Source: Myripristis murdjan
Lineage: Eukaryota > Chordata > Actinopteri > Holocentriformes > Holocentridae
Assembly (NCBI RefSeq): GCF_902150065.1
Contig: NC_043986.1
Coordinates: forward strand, 9,092,890 to 9,156,889
Direction of reading: 5' to 3'
Length of the DNA: 64,000 nt
In this document: piece by piece, positions 20,201-31,500 of the stretch
Layout of the letters: each line of letters starts with the position of its first letter
Position numbering within the stretch: position 1 is the first letter of the stretch
Translations under genes and position numbers: made by a program
The notes under the pieces: model-generated
What the model was told of the DNA's origin: nothing
Database searches by the model: none
Seen by the model: only the letters and a program-made list of their open reading frames with translations

Positions 20201-21503
20201 TCTTGCACCTGTGAAATTAAGATTGGTGGTTAATGCTGTCATGAAAAATGATGAGTGTCTGTGTGCAGTCCACATCAACACCTCAACCCAAGGGGAAATG
20301 GGAGAGGGAATATCTTGTAATAGACTGCACTTACTGCGCCCACCACCCCCGTAACCCCCACCGTAGCCATCTCGGTCTCGTCGTGGCCCCCGGGCGTGCT
20401 CCACAATCACTCGCTCCCCACACAGCTCCTTCCCATTGAGCTCATAAACGGCATCGTCGGCATCCCGGTTATCCTCAAACTCCACAAAGCCATACCTAAT
20501 GAGGGGGGAAAAAAGTTAACATTAATCCTCCTATTATATTTGGGGTCAATCTGACCCCATTCAGTGTCAACCATCACTGCATACAGGATTAACATCATTT
20601 TCTGGCTTCAAATTCCCTAGTTTTCTTAATTAAATGGGAACAACTAGGTAAGCATTAAAATTAAATGTGTTGTCACAGTCCTGTACACATTTTGTATGCA
20701 CCAGTGTTTCTTTAGGGTCAGTGTGACTCCAGGCTTTTTTAGCTCTGAAACATAAGATATCAACATGTTACACACATTTGCTTTAGCTGTTAGTGCAGTG
20801 GTGTGAGAATCACTGATGTGAAATTTAAAAAACATTATTTCCACAAGAACTGTGATATATGGGGTGGTGTATGAGGGGCTATTTTAGGTGGTTAACAAGA
20901 CCTACCCAATACCTGGCATAAACTTTGTAACAGTTTTAATTATGATTATTTTCATGATATTTAAATTACTGGAGTCAAACTGCCCCTAACTGATAGTAAA
21001 TTTGGTAGGTAACACGAGGGTTAAAATAAAACGTGGCTTGTGTTCATTCACACCGAGCTGTAACTCTACAACTCGCCATGCCTGCGCCTTATCGCAACTC
21101 AGCACTTTCACAAACAAAGACGCCATATTGGCCATGCGTCGTTCACCACACGGACAAACGAGGGAAAAGTCGACGGAAAATGAGTTTTATCACCAAACTA
21201 ATTACCGCTAATTTATCAAAACAGCTTAGGAATCGAAACTGAGTGGCGGGCACGGCCTAAACCAGCTAAAGGCCCAAACTTTGAGCTGCAGCATGAGGGC
21301 AGAGAAGCGTGCGAAGCTAGCAAACCGTCGCTGGCGTCGTTAGCATCGGCGGCTAAAGCTAACCCGCGTTGGCACAAACCTGCAGAGAACACTCACCCAT
21401 TTTTCAAGTCGATCTCCATTAGTTTTCCATATCCGCTAAAAAAGCGTTGAATGTCTTTTTCGCGGACATGATAGCTCAAACGCCCAATGTAAACACGAGG
21501 CAT
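15832..21503 (-). CDS. srsf6: SRSF6, serine/arginine-rich splicing factor 6 (SRp55)
   Basis: Nuclear SR protein that binds exonic enhancers and controls splice-site choice. Six coding exons: 21503-21397, 20495-20335, 18571-18453, 17930-17728, 17612-17526, 16272-15832. All phases fit. RRM1 starts [20 protein letters not shown] and contains YGFVEFED. A Gly-rich linker (GGGYGGGGR) follows, then RRM2 (about residues 100-180) with the SR-family signature SWQDLKD split by the exon 3/4 junction. The RS domain begins [10 protein letters not shown]. The start is the family's MPRVYIG. Oddity: read literally, the last exon ends [10 protein letters not shown]... and stops at 15801. One base further in frame it ends [19 protein letters not shown] and stops at 15832, as SR proteins do. 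One base therefore seems missing near 15,890 (AGGAGAAG for AGGAGGAAG). Corrected length is about 372 residues against about 344 in human. The order L3MBTL1-SRSF6 matches human 20q13. Confidence 0.96.
19108..19159 (-). other. srsf6: Candidate poison cassette exon in SRSF6 intron 2
   Basis: Intron 2 (20334-18572) contains a strong 5' splice site, GTT|GTAAGTGAG, after 19108. An upstream acceptor, TTTCTATGTTGACAG, ends at 19160, giving a 52-nt exon. Spliced in phase after exon 2 it is open, but its last two bases TT join exon 3 (GTAGTGG) to give TTG TAG, an immediate stop. A longer version using an acceptor at about 19,215 would also contain an in-frame TAG. SR genes are known to carry conserved poison exons for autoregulation by nonsense-mediated decay, and in mammals SRSF6 has one in this intron. 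I identify it from splice sites only. Confidence 0.35.
19845..19992 (+). repeat. Truncated copy of the ATCGTGCAGC-ended element
   Basis: Shares a run of similar blocks with 29,820-29,957 (TTTTCACT-TTGCT-CACTT, then GTGA-CCCA, then ATATCGTGCAGCCCTA). It lies in SRSF6 intron 2 and lacks the left half. Non-coding and degenerate. Confidence 0.5.
20166..20197 (+). repeat. Long poly(A) run in SRSF6 intron 2
   Basis: About 32 consecutive A on the plus strand, 140 bp downstream (transcript sense, poly-U) of the exon 2 donor. Comparable homopolymers occur at 34,862-34,882, 43,108-43,128 and 52,302-52,336. Confidence 0.9.
20522..21024 (+). mobile_element. piggyBac-like MITE in SRSF6 intron 1
   Basis: A 495-bp non-autonomous element (20526-21020) lies between TTAA duplications at 20522-20525 and 21021-21024. 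Its ends are inverted: TCCTCCTATTATATTTGGGG at the left, and GGTAACACGAGGG at the right. TTAA target sites are typical of piggyBac transposons. A near-terminal palindrome GGGGTCAATCTGACCCC is present. A second copy lies at 51969-52489. No transposase is encoded. The left end is only 27 bp upstream of the SRSF6 exon 2 acceptor. Confidence 0.75.
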
Positions 21504-21720
21504 GTTGTGTTTTTTTTTTTAGCTAACGTAGCGATGTGCCGCTCCGCTCCCTGCGACGACGCGCTCCTTTTGCTGCTGCGGCGCTCGTGAAGCCCTGGCT
21601 GTTCTTACCGAGCCAGCCAATCAGCAGGCGCCAAAGACTGGGTTATTTCCGCTAGGCTTTCAAAGTAAAGGCTCGGACTTTACTCACAGTACCTCGATAT
21701 TTAATTGAACAAATGCACCT
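21504..21720 (-). promoter_or_regulatory. srsf6: SRSF6 promoter and 5' UTR region
   Basis: GC- and CpG-rich sequence directly upstream of the SRSF6 ATG, in contrast to the AT-rich sequence beyond 21,720. No TATA box is obvious. A T run (21511-21520) and AGCTAACGTAGC lie within 30 bp of the start codon. The exact transcription start cannot be read from sequence alone. Confidence 0.5.
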
Positions 21721-22595
21721 CGTTAATAATATAAACGCTTAATATGCCGTTGGAATTAACTTATAAATTTGTATAAAATTAATTATTTGTTGCATTAGAA
21801 TCTGAAACATTTACTAACTATGTGCATGGCGAATTCCACATATTTATACTGCTACCTTACCTCACTGAATTAGTTTATTGTATGATATCCTATGTGATAG
21901 TGTATTTATTTTGTGTGTGCTTGTATTTTATTCTATCAGTTTCCACTCATATATTTACTTAAAGATTTTACATATATACACAAAGATGTATTTTATATCT
22001 GTCTGACAAATCCATGATAATCCCACCATCCACAGGGCTGCAGTGCTTACTGAATGGTTTGATGTGGATGAAAATGATATAAATCATATACTACGGGAGA
22101 TTTTGGAGCGACATGTTAGACAGTGCTCTCCACTACCATCAAAACACAAAATGAGGGAATATTTGCTCTGTCCATCCCTTCAGTAGAGTTCCTGAGACGT
22201 GGAGGATCATATCAGGCACATTAATTCTGTTCTGGAGGCTCATGGGGGGCCAACGCCTTCCTAAGACCCTTTTTTTTCCCTTTAAACTGTAACCAGTCTA
22301 TATGTAGTTCTGTTGTTATATATTTTACAACCAATTGAGCTTTGGCCTGGAGAAGAAATCAGCAACATGGCGCCCACATTACAATCTGACCATCCTCATG
22401 TTGTTAATGATACAATCTCAGGTTTTCATAGCAGCCAAATTAAACTGAAACCTTTATGTAAATATTGGAATTCAAAGGAACTGACTAACTGCAGATTCCC
22501 CTGATTTATCTCCGTAAAGAACAGATCACAGCAACATTTATGTAAATCAGCGTTAGCCTTGCCATCAGTCTGAATAAGCAGAGATCAGTGGTGGG
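21721..22595. other. Intergenic gap between SRSF6 promoter and EIF2S2 3' end
   Basis: AT-rich sequence of about 0.9 kb. Apart from the Tc1-like relic at 22,030-22,300 I see no gene, no splice-site-bounded open frame and no simple repeat array here. Confidence 0.6.
22030..22300 (+). mobile_element. Tc1/mariner-like transposase C-terminal relic
   Basis: The plus strand encodes HINSVLEAHGGPTPS followed by TAA at 22262-22264, which is the typical C-terminal tail of fish Tc1-like transposases. Upstream peptide pieces such as PLPSKHKMREY also resemble this family but are in other frames, and the rest of the transposase and both terminal repeats are missing or unrecognisable. This is an old, 5'-truncated DNA transposon copy in the gap between SRSF6 and EIF2S2. 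Confidence 0.6.
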
Positions 22596-24190
22596 AGAGA
22601 GAGAGTTGAAGATTTTATTTTTGTAAAAACCAGGTTTAAAATTACTCCAGTGAGATCTTGCTATCCACATGCTTCTCAGACAAGAGCAGAACCAAAACCA
22701 TTTCTATGTGAGGAGTTTCATTCCAAAAGTTTCACATCCATATATTTTATTTATTTTTATTTTTGGGTAGAGGTCTAATAGAGCACTCAATCTGTAATTT
22801 TATCCTCTGAAGTCTTACTATTTGGTGACAACATGTTGTAAGATTGAAAATATCTTCAACAAAAACAAACAAGTTGTACTGTAATTTAACTGATCAAATT
22901 AATGTTCGCTCACACACTGGATGCAATCTCTTCATTTCCTGGCTTGCTTGTGGTGTTGGTTTCTTGGATCCCATGTGAAAACAAATGTGTCATGGGGGTC
23001 TGACCTGAGGTGCCTGCTCAGAATTAGCTTGTCGTGTAGGAGGGCAGAGTGACGAGTTAGAGCAAAGCACTTGGGTCTTGGCATTTGCGTGAGCGATCTC
23101 CCAGCTGGCGTTATCTTAAGAAACCAGATTCTCGTGACAAAACTAGCTTCAGAAAAGTCGATTTTTTTCACAGTTTCACATCGAATTAAATCTCCCCCAA
23201 GGTAGAATTTGTTGATCTAAACTGCAGAGGAAGAAGTCAAAGAAAAAAAAAAAAAAACAGATAACACAAATGCTCATCAATGCCATAGAAGCACTCAAAC
23301 ACTCTGTAGGATTTCTATTTCTTTCTCACGCGCTACATGTCCATTAAAGTCTTTAAAGTTTGAATAAGTGTTTTCATCCTGCTCAACCCCAAGTAGTTTA
23401 ACTCTGTCACCTGGGATGCTTTGATAAAATGATAATCCAAAATAGGCCTGCATCAGAAGCCTGCCAGAGGCTAGTTACAGTGACGAACCTCTCTATCATG
23501 AACACTCTAGCCTGGTGACTCAGAGTTTTCCGTTTGATAAGCTAGGGAAGAGGACTTTCGTTTTCAGACACGTTTTTGCACTGGTATTCTTGTACTGTAG
23601 CGCACTGCAATACCAGAAACAGGCGCTCAACCTTCAGGTCAAGTAACAAAATGTTGAGCTTGAAACTAAAACACTGATAAAGAAAATGACTGAATCATAA
23701 GGCTAGAGTTATCAGAGCTACTAAACTGAAATTTAGGTCAACTTTGGGAACAGTGTTACATATTCAATGTGATATTCATATCCAAACTGATATGTGGGAA
23801 GCGTTCAATGGAACAAAAATTAGGGATTCTCTGGAAGGAACAAAGAATCAAAAATCACAGCAACTGAAGAAAAAAAAAATATCTAGAGATGAGGATGGGG
23901 GCGCGGTTGATCAGTCGGACGACATCAACAACAATGCATGTTAAGTACACATCATCTGCCTTACGGTGCCTGTAAAACCACATCTCTTCTGCAAAGCCTC
24001 TCAGCTGTAGAAACTCTCTCACTCCCTGCCTGGTCCGGCCTCAACGCAGCTCAACAACAGCCAAACCCACTCCCACAGTCCGATTCAGAGAGTCCAGTTA
24101 GCAAATCAGGGGGACGTCCCGCCCCAGCTCCGGCCCCGCTGGGGAATGAGGGCAGTGCCGGAGAGGAGGGGAGCCCGGGTTAGGTGGCGT
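22596..24190 (-). other. eif2s2: EIF2S2 3' UTR with poly(A) signal
   Basis: The minus strand downstream of the EIF2S2 stop is non-coding to an AATAAA signal (plus-strand TTTATT at 22614-22619). This implies a 3' UTR of about 1.6 kb. No other signal closer to the stop is equally convincing, but a shorter form cannot be excluded. Confidence 0.5.
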
Positions 24191-27100
24191 TTAGTTGGCT
24201 TTGGCGCGGAGCTGTGCCCTCTTGCCCGTGACAGCCTGGAAGCCGGTCTTGATGCTGGCGACGGAGCAGCGGGAGTGGCACGTCTCGCACTGCAAGAAAT
24301 ACAGACGAGTGTCCTTCTGCAGGATGGTGTCTGGGGAGCGGCAGGTGTGACACGTCACGTATTCCTCTGCAGGGGTGAGAACAGAGTTAGTACTGCACGG
24401 CACAGAGAGAGAGAGAGAGAGGTGACGATGATGCTAAACCCACAAAGTGCAGGACTACTGTTTGACTGCACACACCAATCATTTTAAACCCAAACAGCAG
24501 TAACTGTTGAGTTTTGTAACTGAAAGAAAAGTACTTTGTTGTTCAAATTCTACCTAAACAAAGGTACTGGAAACACAGTAGTGGAAATGTAAATAATTAA
24601 GTCATACATGGGTCTAATTTCTGCTGATATAAAACCAAGATTCTGGTTCTAAACCTTTCAGACAGATGAAATGTAGTTAGGTCTACTGCTGTTTGCTTCT
24701 GAAGGGCAGAGCTGGTATTCACTATCTATTTGACTATTTTCATGATTCTGCGTTTCACCCTCTTGGACTTTTATTCTTGTCTGGTGGAAACACTACATTA
24801 GCATTTACACAATGGGACGCTAATCTCTGAAAACTGAAACCCATTTCTTTTCGGCTGGTTAGCAGCTCTTAAAGGCAGGGGGACATTCTCGAAACTCTGG
24901 CTTGTAAGCGTTTCTCTGCAGTTAAAGGTTTTGTGTATTGTAAAGACAATACTGACCAGCATCTCAATAGTGCTAGTTTATTTCCCTGGGTTTCATGACA
25001 ATCATATATCTCTTTGTGGATCAGGGGAATCAGGGTACCTGTCTCGGTCCTGGACGTGTGACAAAGTCCTTTCATTGATGTGCTAATAAATTATATTATT
25101 CTTTCTCTGCATACAAGGACTGAGCGGGTATGACACTAAAAATATAAAAGTATTATTCAATAATGCTCAAAAGCAAAGCAATTATTCGAAAAGTGCATAA
25201 AAATTGCTTTCTGCTCCCTGTAAATGATAAATTGACGATGATGATGATCTGGTGTGTGACTCCTACTTACTGATATATCTTCTCAAGACGTTTTCTATCT
25301 GTTTCTGTTGAAATCTGCCCTTGATGACGAGCTGGTTATTTCCGTCTATGGAACCACTGTCAGAAAAATGAATGAATAAATGCAAATTAGAACAACACAA
25401 TCATAATTCCACATAATTCTGCAGTAAACAAATTTATTTAAGGGCATGGTGAGTAAAGAGGTGTTTGTTTTTTTTTCTCTCTTCACTACCAACCCTGAGC
25501 CGTCTTGTTTTGCAGGCCATCACTGTAATTACGCACCTTGTTTCTGAGCAGAGCACTTAAAATGATGAGGATGCCGATAATGGGAAATAAATTAGTGCTC
25601 TGTGCTCAATTTCAGTTACACTGACAGACACTGATATTTATTCCATTAGTGTACATAAATAACAATTTGGCCTTACCCCTGGTTAAATGAGAATAAATAC
25701 AACAGCGTCTCACCTTGTTCCCAGCTCAGCCAACAGGAAAGCCAGGAGATGTTTTGGCTGACGATGCAACCTGCAGCAAGACACAATGTAAGGATCCGGT
25801 TAAAGTTACAGTCCACTCAAATGTTTAGCAGAAGAGAAAGTCTGAATTAGCAGAACTGATGTCATAAAGAGAGGGCACTACATATGCTCTTCCTTTTCTA
25901 TTTCTTGTAATTTCACGTAATCCTATACACAGAGCAACTGCAACTGACCCCCCATCAGGGATCAATAAAGTATTTCTGATTCTGATTTAAGTTTCTGCAG
26001 TGTGACTGGTCAGTTTATGTGAAGCAGGACGGCGGGAGGCTCACAGTTTACAGATGTCTGTGAAGTTGACGAAGGAGGTTTTCTTGGTTCCCACTCGGAC
26101 CACCTGAGGAGGCTTCATGACGAACTTCCTCTTCTCTCCGGCCACCATGTCGGGGTTCTTCTCTCGCATGATGTTGAAGACTCGGTTCAGCAGCTGAGAC
26201 ACACAGGGGGCAGTCAGTCACACCAACTGTAGTTTACAGTCACCGTCTTTAGATATATTTTGCAGCCTAATAGCATTTAAAGAGTTTGATTTGCAAATGA
26301 AATAGTTTAATATAGAGCAAAAAGACTGTCCAAAAGTAACTCTAACAGTGTCTTTGGTTTACAGGGAATTTAAACAGGTAAGAACTGGAAATATTTTTCT
26401 CTTTGCAGCTTTGAACTAGGACTCCTGCTGTCTTACTTTACATGAAAATTATGGGGATGTATGATATTTGTCCAGCGGCTGAGGATGAAATAAAAAGAAT
26501 GAATATGTGACAGAGAACATGGGTATGCATCAGCGTTTTTTCCAACACATATCCCCTACATTTACTGAATACAAGCAAAAAAAAGCTGCCCCTCTCCTTG
26601 TGTGTGTGTGTGTGTGTGTTAGTTACAGCTGTCCCACCTCATCATAGGTGTAGTCTCTTTCAGAGCCAGCCCAAGCCGGTCCTGTGGAGGAGCTGAATGA
26701 AATGCCGTCGTTGTTCTTCCCCTCATCGTCTTCTAAAGCTGAGAAAACATGTAACACAGGCGGGATTATAAAAGGACATTCCACGTAACTGTGCAATATC
26801 AGTGACTCTGGACAGAATACAATTACTAGGTGAGAGAAAGTTATTTGTTCTCACCGTCGTCTTTCTCCAGGACTTCTCCCTCCTCAAAGTCGACTTTCTT
26901 TGACTTCTTCTTCTTGGCAGGAAGCATGAGGTCCAGATCGTCCTCCTCCATCGCCTCCGTCTGCTCACCTTCAATTTTCAGCTCCTGGTTGAAACAACAG
27001 TGAGTCAGCACAGACACGATGAGCACCGAATGTGTGAGGAAGAGGGAGAGATGGACAAGCGGCAGCAGAGGTGGAACAGGAGGAACGAAAAGAAAAATGT

Positions 27101-29659
27101 GTGTGTGATAAAGATCAGAACAAGAAATTAAAGCCAAATACAGGCAGTTTTGAACCAGGATAGAAGAGATATAAAGTTTTCATATCTAAATGTTCAAGAA
27201 AAGTTTGATGCTCTTACTCTAACTCAAATTAGTTTGCTGGTTTAAACATGAACTGACCTTTATTCCCTCCTCAATGTCATTATCAAATACTTTCTTCGGT
27301 TTCTTCTTCTTTTTCTTCTGGTTGAAGAAGTTCAGGTCATCTAGATCATCAGACGGCTCTTTGGAAAGATAAACCAAATAAACACCACGCTCAGTTTACC
27401 TTGTTTAAACGGCTGATAAATTTAAATAACAAGTCTGGGATATGGAATTTTGAAAAAGGCTAGAAAAGTAAAGGAAATCTAGGGTGAGTAAATATCTGTA
27501 ATAAATAAAACACAGTCAAGGGCTCCTTGCCAGTAAGCAGAGCTCCACTGTGAAGCGAGTGGAGCTTTGAGGAAAAAATACTCAAATCATTTACTGAAAA
27601 AAGTAACAGCAAAATGGAAAAATACTCCATTAAAAGTAAATGTTTTGAATTATGAGTTTTACTTAGGTAAAAGTATTAGCAGAAAAATGAATTGAAGTAT
27701 TAGAAGTGGCCTAAAAGTAGTTATTGGGAAAAATGGTTCCTTTCAGAGTGTAAAATTACTATTGCAGTAGCCTGTATTTAATATTTTTATGTTAAAGGTC
27801 ATAGTTTATGATGTTATTGCATGTGTGGTAAGAACTAAGGTTCTTAAATTAATGGTGGACACAGTACAATATTTCCTTGAGAAAAATATTGCAGTAAATT
27901 AAACGTTTCACAAGCTGAGGGCTGACACTTTCTCAAAACTGTACTAAAGCTCTGTACTCGAGTAAAAGTAGTTCAGAGGGTTTCTCTCTTAGCTGTGGCC
28001 TTTTTTCCTGGAGCAACACACTACATTCTCACCTTTCTTCCTCCCTTCATCCTCGTCGAGGTCCAGCTCCTTGTCGTCTCCCCCCTCTGGTTCCACCTCC
28101 TTGGTCTCCACCTCCTTGGCCTCCTCTCCTGCCAGCCCGTCTCCTCCGTCCTCATCGAGCATGAAGGGCTTCTTCTTCTTCTTTTTCTTCTTGGTCATGT
28201 TGGGGTCGAATATCATCTTCGGGACAGAAAGGGGGGATGAAAACAAACAGGAAAAATTGTGTCTTGGGTTATTACTGGGACTGGAAAAATATGTGGTTTG
28301 TTGTCAGTGTGAAACCATCACCAAATGTTGGTACAGTTTGGAAGTTGTCAGCAGGTATAATACAAACCTCACAGATCATAACAACCCGCCTTTCTGTTTT
28401 TGAAGATATTGGTATCATCTGAAATTAGATGACCTAAGGAAGCCGACCAAACGTCATGCCAGGTTGTCGGCAAGGGGGCTTAATATCACTCCAAAGTTAG
28501 GCTGCAAAAAAACGGGCACGGCCATGTTCAAAATGGGTCCCCTGACCTCTGACCTCGAGATCTCTCAATGAAAATGGGTTCTCTGGGCAGCCACGGCTCT
28601 CCCCTTTGCAGTCATGGCCACCTTATGCTAAGCCTGTGCAGTTTGGACCACAAACCCTGCATTTCTGTGCGGGCAGTACAAATGTGTTCTTCTGGACTGT
28701 TGTAAAATTGTGTATTTGTGCAGACTGGGGCCTAAACAGTTTTGGAGTCACATAAATTGGGTTTGACTGAAAAACAGACTCTTGTGGATTCAATCAACCC
28801 AATTTGGTTCATGTGTGATGATGTTAGCCCCCACCATCGCCATTTCATTGTAGTGAAACCATTTTTTTTTTTTTTAAACGTGATGTCACTGTATAAAATG
28901 ACCCTTGGTGACCTTTAGGACAATAACTGTCTCGTGAAACTTTACAGACACAAACTAGAGGATAATTCAGAAAAACAAAAATTAAAAATAACTCATAATA
29001 CCAAATCATAACACTTGTGGAATTGCAACACATATCAAACTGGCACCCAAGTATCATGACAGTATCCAATCGAGAAAGAAACATATCATCCTAGCCCTGC
29101 TGAACAATACAGTGGCTTTTCAAAAATCAACACAAACTGGTATGTACAACCCTGTTTAACTTTGAGCAGATGATACAGTGACAATACTGATGACCACACT
29201 GATAATCTACATTGTTGACACAGTATGGATGACTTTATGACTTCTATCCTACCCTGCAGCTCTTAATGATATTTATTTACTTTACTAATTTATAATATTG
29301 TTCATACTTATGTTTCTTAAAAGTTATTTGTATTGGCTGTGTAACTGAGACGGATTTAAACTAGGGCTGAACGATATATCTTTATCATATCATTATCAAG
29401 GGAAATCTCTCAAAAGGCAACAATATGGACGATATCAACTTCAATTTAGTCTAAGACAGTGACCGGCCTGTTCTGTTCAGTACAATGCTGTGTTAAATAA
29501 CTACATTTGAAGAGTTCATTTGCAAAAACAGACATCTCCATTTCAATTTATTAAACCTTTTTGAACTTTTTTGAATTTTTTTTTAAATTTACTTTATATT
29601 TATTTCTATTTTTATATGTTTATTTAGTCTGGCATAATGTTTATTATCCTAAATCATGC

Positions 29660-29701
<42 letters not shown>

Positions 29702-30476
29702 TGTGTGTACTCCAAGCAGTATCAGTGAAAAAGGTGTATTCATTTTAAGAATGGCTTTTATCTGTTTTTGCAAATGAACTCTTCATTTCTACTTCAATTT
29801 GATATTATATAGCTGTTTACTGAAGAATTCTTAATTTTCACTGTTGCTACACTTACGAAATAAAAAACAGGTGTGAACCCACGGTCATATCGTGACATGT
29901 ATCGTTTTGTTAACGAGATAAAAATCGAGGTAGGAAATTTGGTCCAAATCGTGCAGCAGTTAAAATTTCAACTATTTGATTCATTTGAGGTCGTCCTTTT
30001 GTCTTGGCTGTGCTCGGACAAATAAAGTGTGTATTTTGGCTGTTATCGTTAAATGTTTCTGTAAATTTAAACAGAAAACTGACCGTTACAGCCGCCGCAC
30101 CATCAGGAAGCCCTGTTAGCTAGCCTGCTAACTGCTAGCTAACGTTAGCTCAGAGGTTTGACCGTTTAAAAAAACGGTGACAAGGCGAATCAAGGCGATA
30201 TGTTTAGTGGGGATTTACTAAGTGATTGTTGGTGTAATGGTGGGTTTGTTGTGTTTGTCTGTGTCGTTATTGTGTCCAGATGGTTCGCTGTGAGCGAGGC
30301 AGCAGCCATGTGAGAGCCGCCGCCGCTGCAGGGAGGAGCGGAGCAGCCGAGGCCCCAAAGTCATCCTGCCCACCGACATGCCCGCAAATTCACCCGGATT
30401 CCCCCTCCAACAGCCGCCGGAGCGACAAACACAAGACGGCAGAAGAGACCCGACGTCTTACCTCGTCTCCTGACAT
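24191..30476 (-). CDS. eif2s2: EIF2S2, eukaryotic translation initiation factor 2 subunit beta
   Basis: Beta subunit of eIF2, the GTPase complex that carries initiator Met-tRNA to the 40S ribosome. Nine coding exons: 30476-30462, 28216-28033, 27358-27258, 26984-26855, 26738-26638, 26193-26045, 25770-25714, 25356-25271, 24366-24191. The coding lengths sum to 999 nt, giving 332 residues (human 333), and every junction is in phase. It begins [19 protein letters not shown]. Three lysine blocks ([32 protein letters not shown]) match the K-boxes that bind eIF5 and eIF2B. The conserved core includes [29 protein letters not shown] and [16 protein letters not shown]. The C-terminal C2-C2 zinc finger is CHTC...CETC, ending [10 protein letters not shown]. 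No frame damage. Intron 1 (2.2 kb) carries two repeat elements. EIF2S2 and CHMP4B are also close neighbours in human. Confidence 0.98.
25880..25990 (+). repeat. LINE/SINE-type 3' tail in EIF2S2 intron 6
   Basis: Short copy ending GATCAATAAAGTATTTCTG and ATTCTGATT. Same tail family as at 12,640, 47,100 and 53,815. Confidence 0.5.
28440..29095 (-). repeat. Dispersed element of the GGCTGGGACGATAC family, copy 2
   Basis: This stretch of EIF2S2 intron 1 shares long blocks with 54,215-54,765, including TGACCTCTGACCTC, GGGTTCTCTGGGCAGCCACG and GCTCTCCCCTTTGCAG, in the same orientation. Its reverse complement matches 4,796-4,838 plus 5,802-6,140. No coding capacity. It is a non-autonomous, probably DNA-transposon-derived repeat common in fish; I cannot name the family. 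It contains a 13-base T run. Confidence 0.6.
29363..29957 (+). repeat. Dispersed element beginning AGGGCTGAACGATATATC, with internal 24-bp inverted repeat
   Basis: The ends resemble a fish transposon family whose termini read like AGGGCTG-ACGAT and ATCGTGCAGC. The right half (29,820-29,957) matches 19,845-19,992 in SRSF6 intron 2, a truncated second copy. Inside lies a perfect 24-bp inverted repeat, arms 29509-29532 and 29761-29784, around about 228 bp. A (TG)14-AT array at 29662-29698 lies between the arms. No coding capacity. Confidence 0.5.
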
Positions 30477-30650
30477 GGCTGCGGGCTGAAAACCGGCTCA
30501 AATTTGGCAACTTTTTGTCACTCGATCAGTCGCCGCTGCGCCGAAAAATTTCTTGCATCAGCGTCGGATCCGCAGTGCGCAAGCGTGGCCGGGCCGACAC
30601 GTGACGTCAGTGCCGCGCGACGCCGCAGTCACCTCGTGGCGTGTTCAAGA
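30477..30650 (-). promoter_or_regulatory. eif2s2: EIF2S2 promoter with overlapping E-box and full CRE
   Basis: CpG-rich sequence upstream of the first coding exon. It contains CACGTGACGTCA at 30598-30609, an E-box (CACGTG) overlapping a consensus palindromic CRE (TGACGTCA), about 125 bp upstream of the ATG. Such sites bind USF/MYC-type and CREB/ATF factors in housekeeping promoters. The intron 1 side has a cluster of GCTAGC/GTTAGC words (30,115-30,150). Confidence 0.6.
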
Positions 30651-31500
30651 CCCAACAGTGCTGCGAAAAGTGCAACTCATGATCCCGGTGTTGTGGCAGC
30701 GACTGACATAAATAACTTATTCCACGTGGTTTGCAGAATTAAATGATAAGAAACAGAAAAAGAAATCTATGTGCCTTAGATCTTTATATAAAAACTATGT
30801 GCATTATGCATTATTCCTACAATATATTACAACTTCCTGTATTAAATACAGGATAAATAGACAGGATGTTAAATTGCACTGAATATAAACTGGAGGCTGT
30901 CATGCATCAGTGGCTGCAGACAAAAAGAGGCACACACGGGCTCAACTGGTAATAATTTGGTGTCCCCCAATTTCTCTATGTGCTCCCTATAAGATGTCAG
31001 GACAGGGTGCAATTATATGTCATGAGCCTAAAATTGCTAGGATACTAAGAGTCCATGTTGTGTGCTGTGACCATTCATCCTGGGTCCATGATATTAATAT
31101 CAAGAAGTTTCCAATATGCCTGTGGCAAGGTTATTATAGGAACTAAAATAACTACAAAGTAAAACCAGGTGTGAAAAAACATTTAGATAGCTTAAATAAG
31201 TGAAATACGTGAGTACTGGTCTTCACAAAATGTGGGATTTTATGATAATATATTTATTTATGATATATTATGATATATTAAAACTAAGGTAAAACATTTG
31301 TAAAACTAAACTGAAATGAGCCAAACCCACTCTGGAAACTAAACTGCAACTGAAAACAAAAATTAAAAACAAAATAAAAATAAAAACTATAGACTAAATC
31401 ATATATACTAAAGACTATAATAAATCTGGCGTGTAGCCTGGCCACGATGAATTATAACCGCTTCATCACTGAAATCACACAATGACCAAATGGCATGAAA
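30651..31500. other. Intergenic gap between EIF2S2 promoter and CHMP4B 3' end
   Basis: About 0.85 kb of AT-rich sequence (31,230-31,420 is especially A-rich). I see no conserved open frame, no transposon ends and no RNA gene here. Confidence 0.55.
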
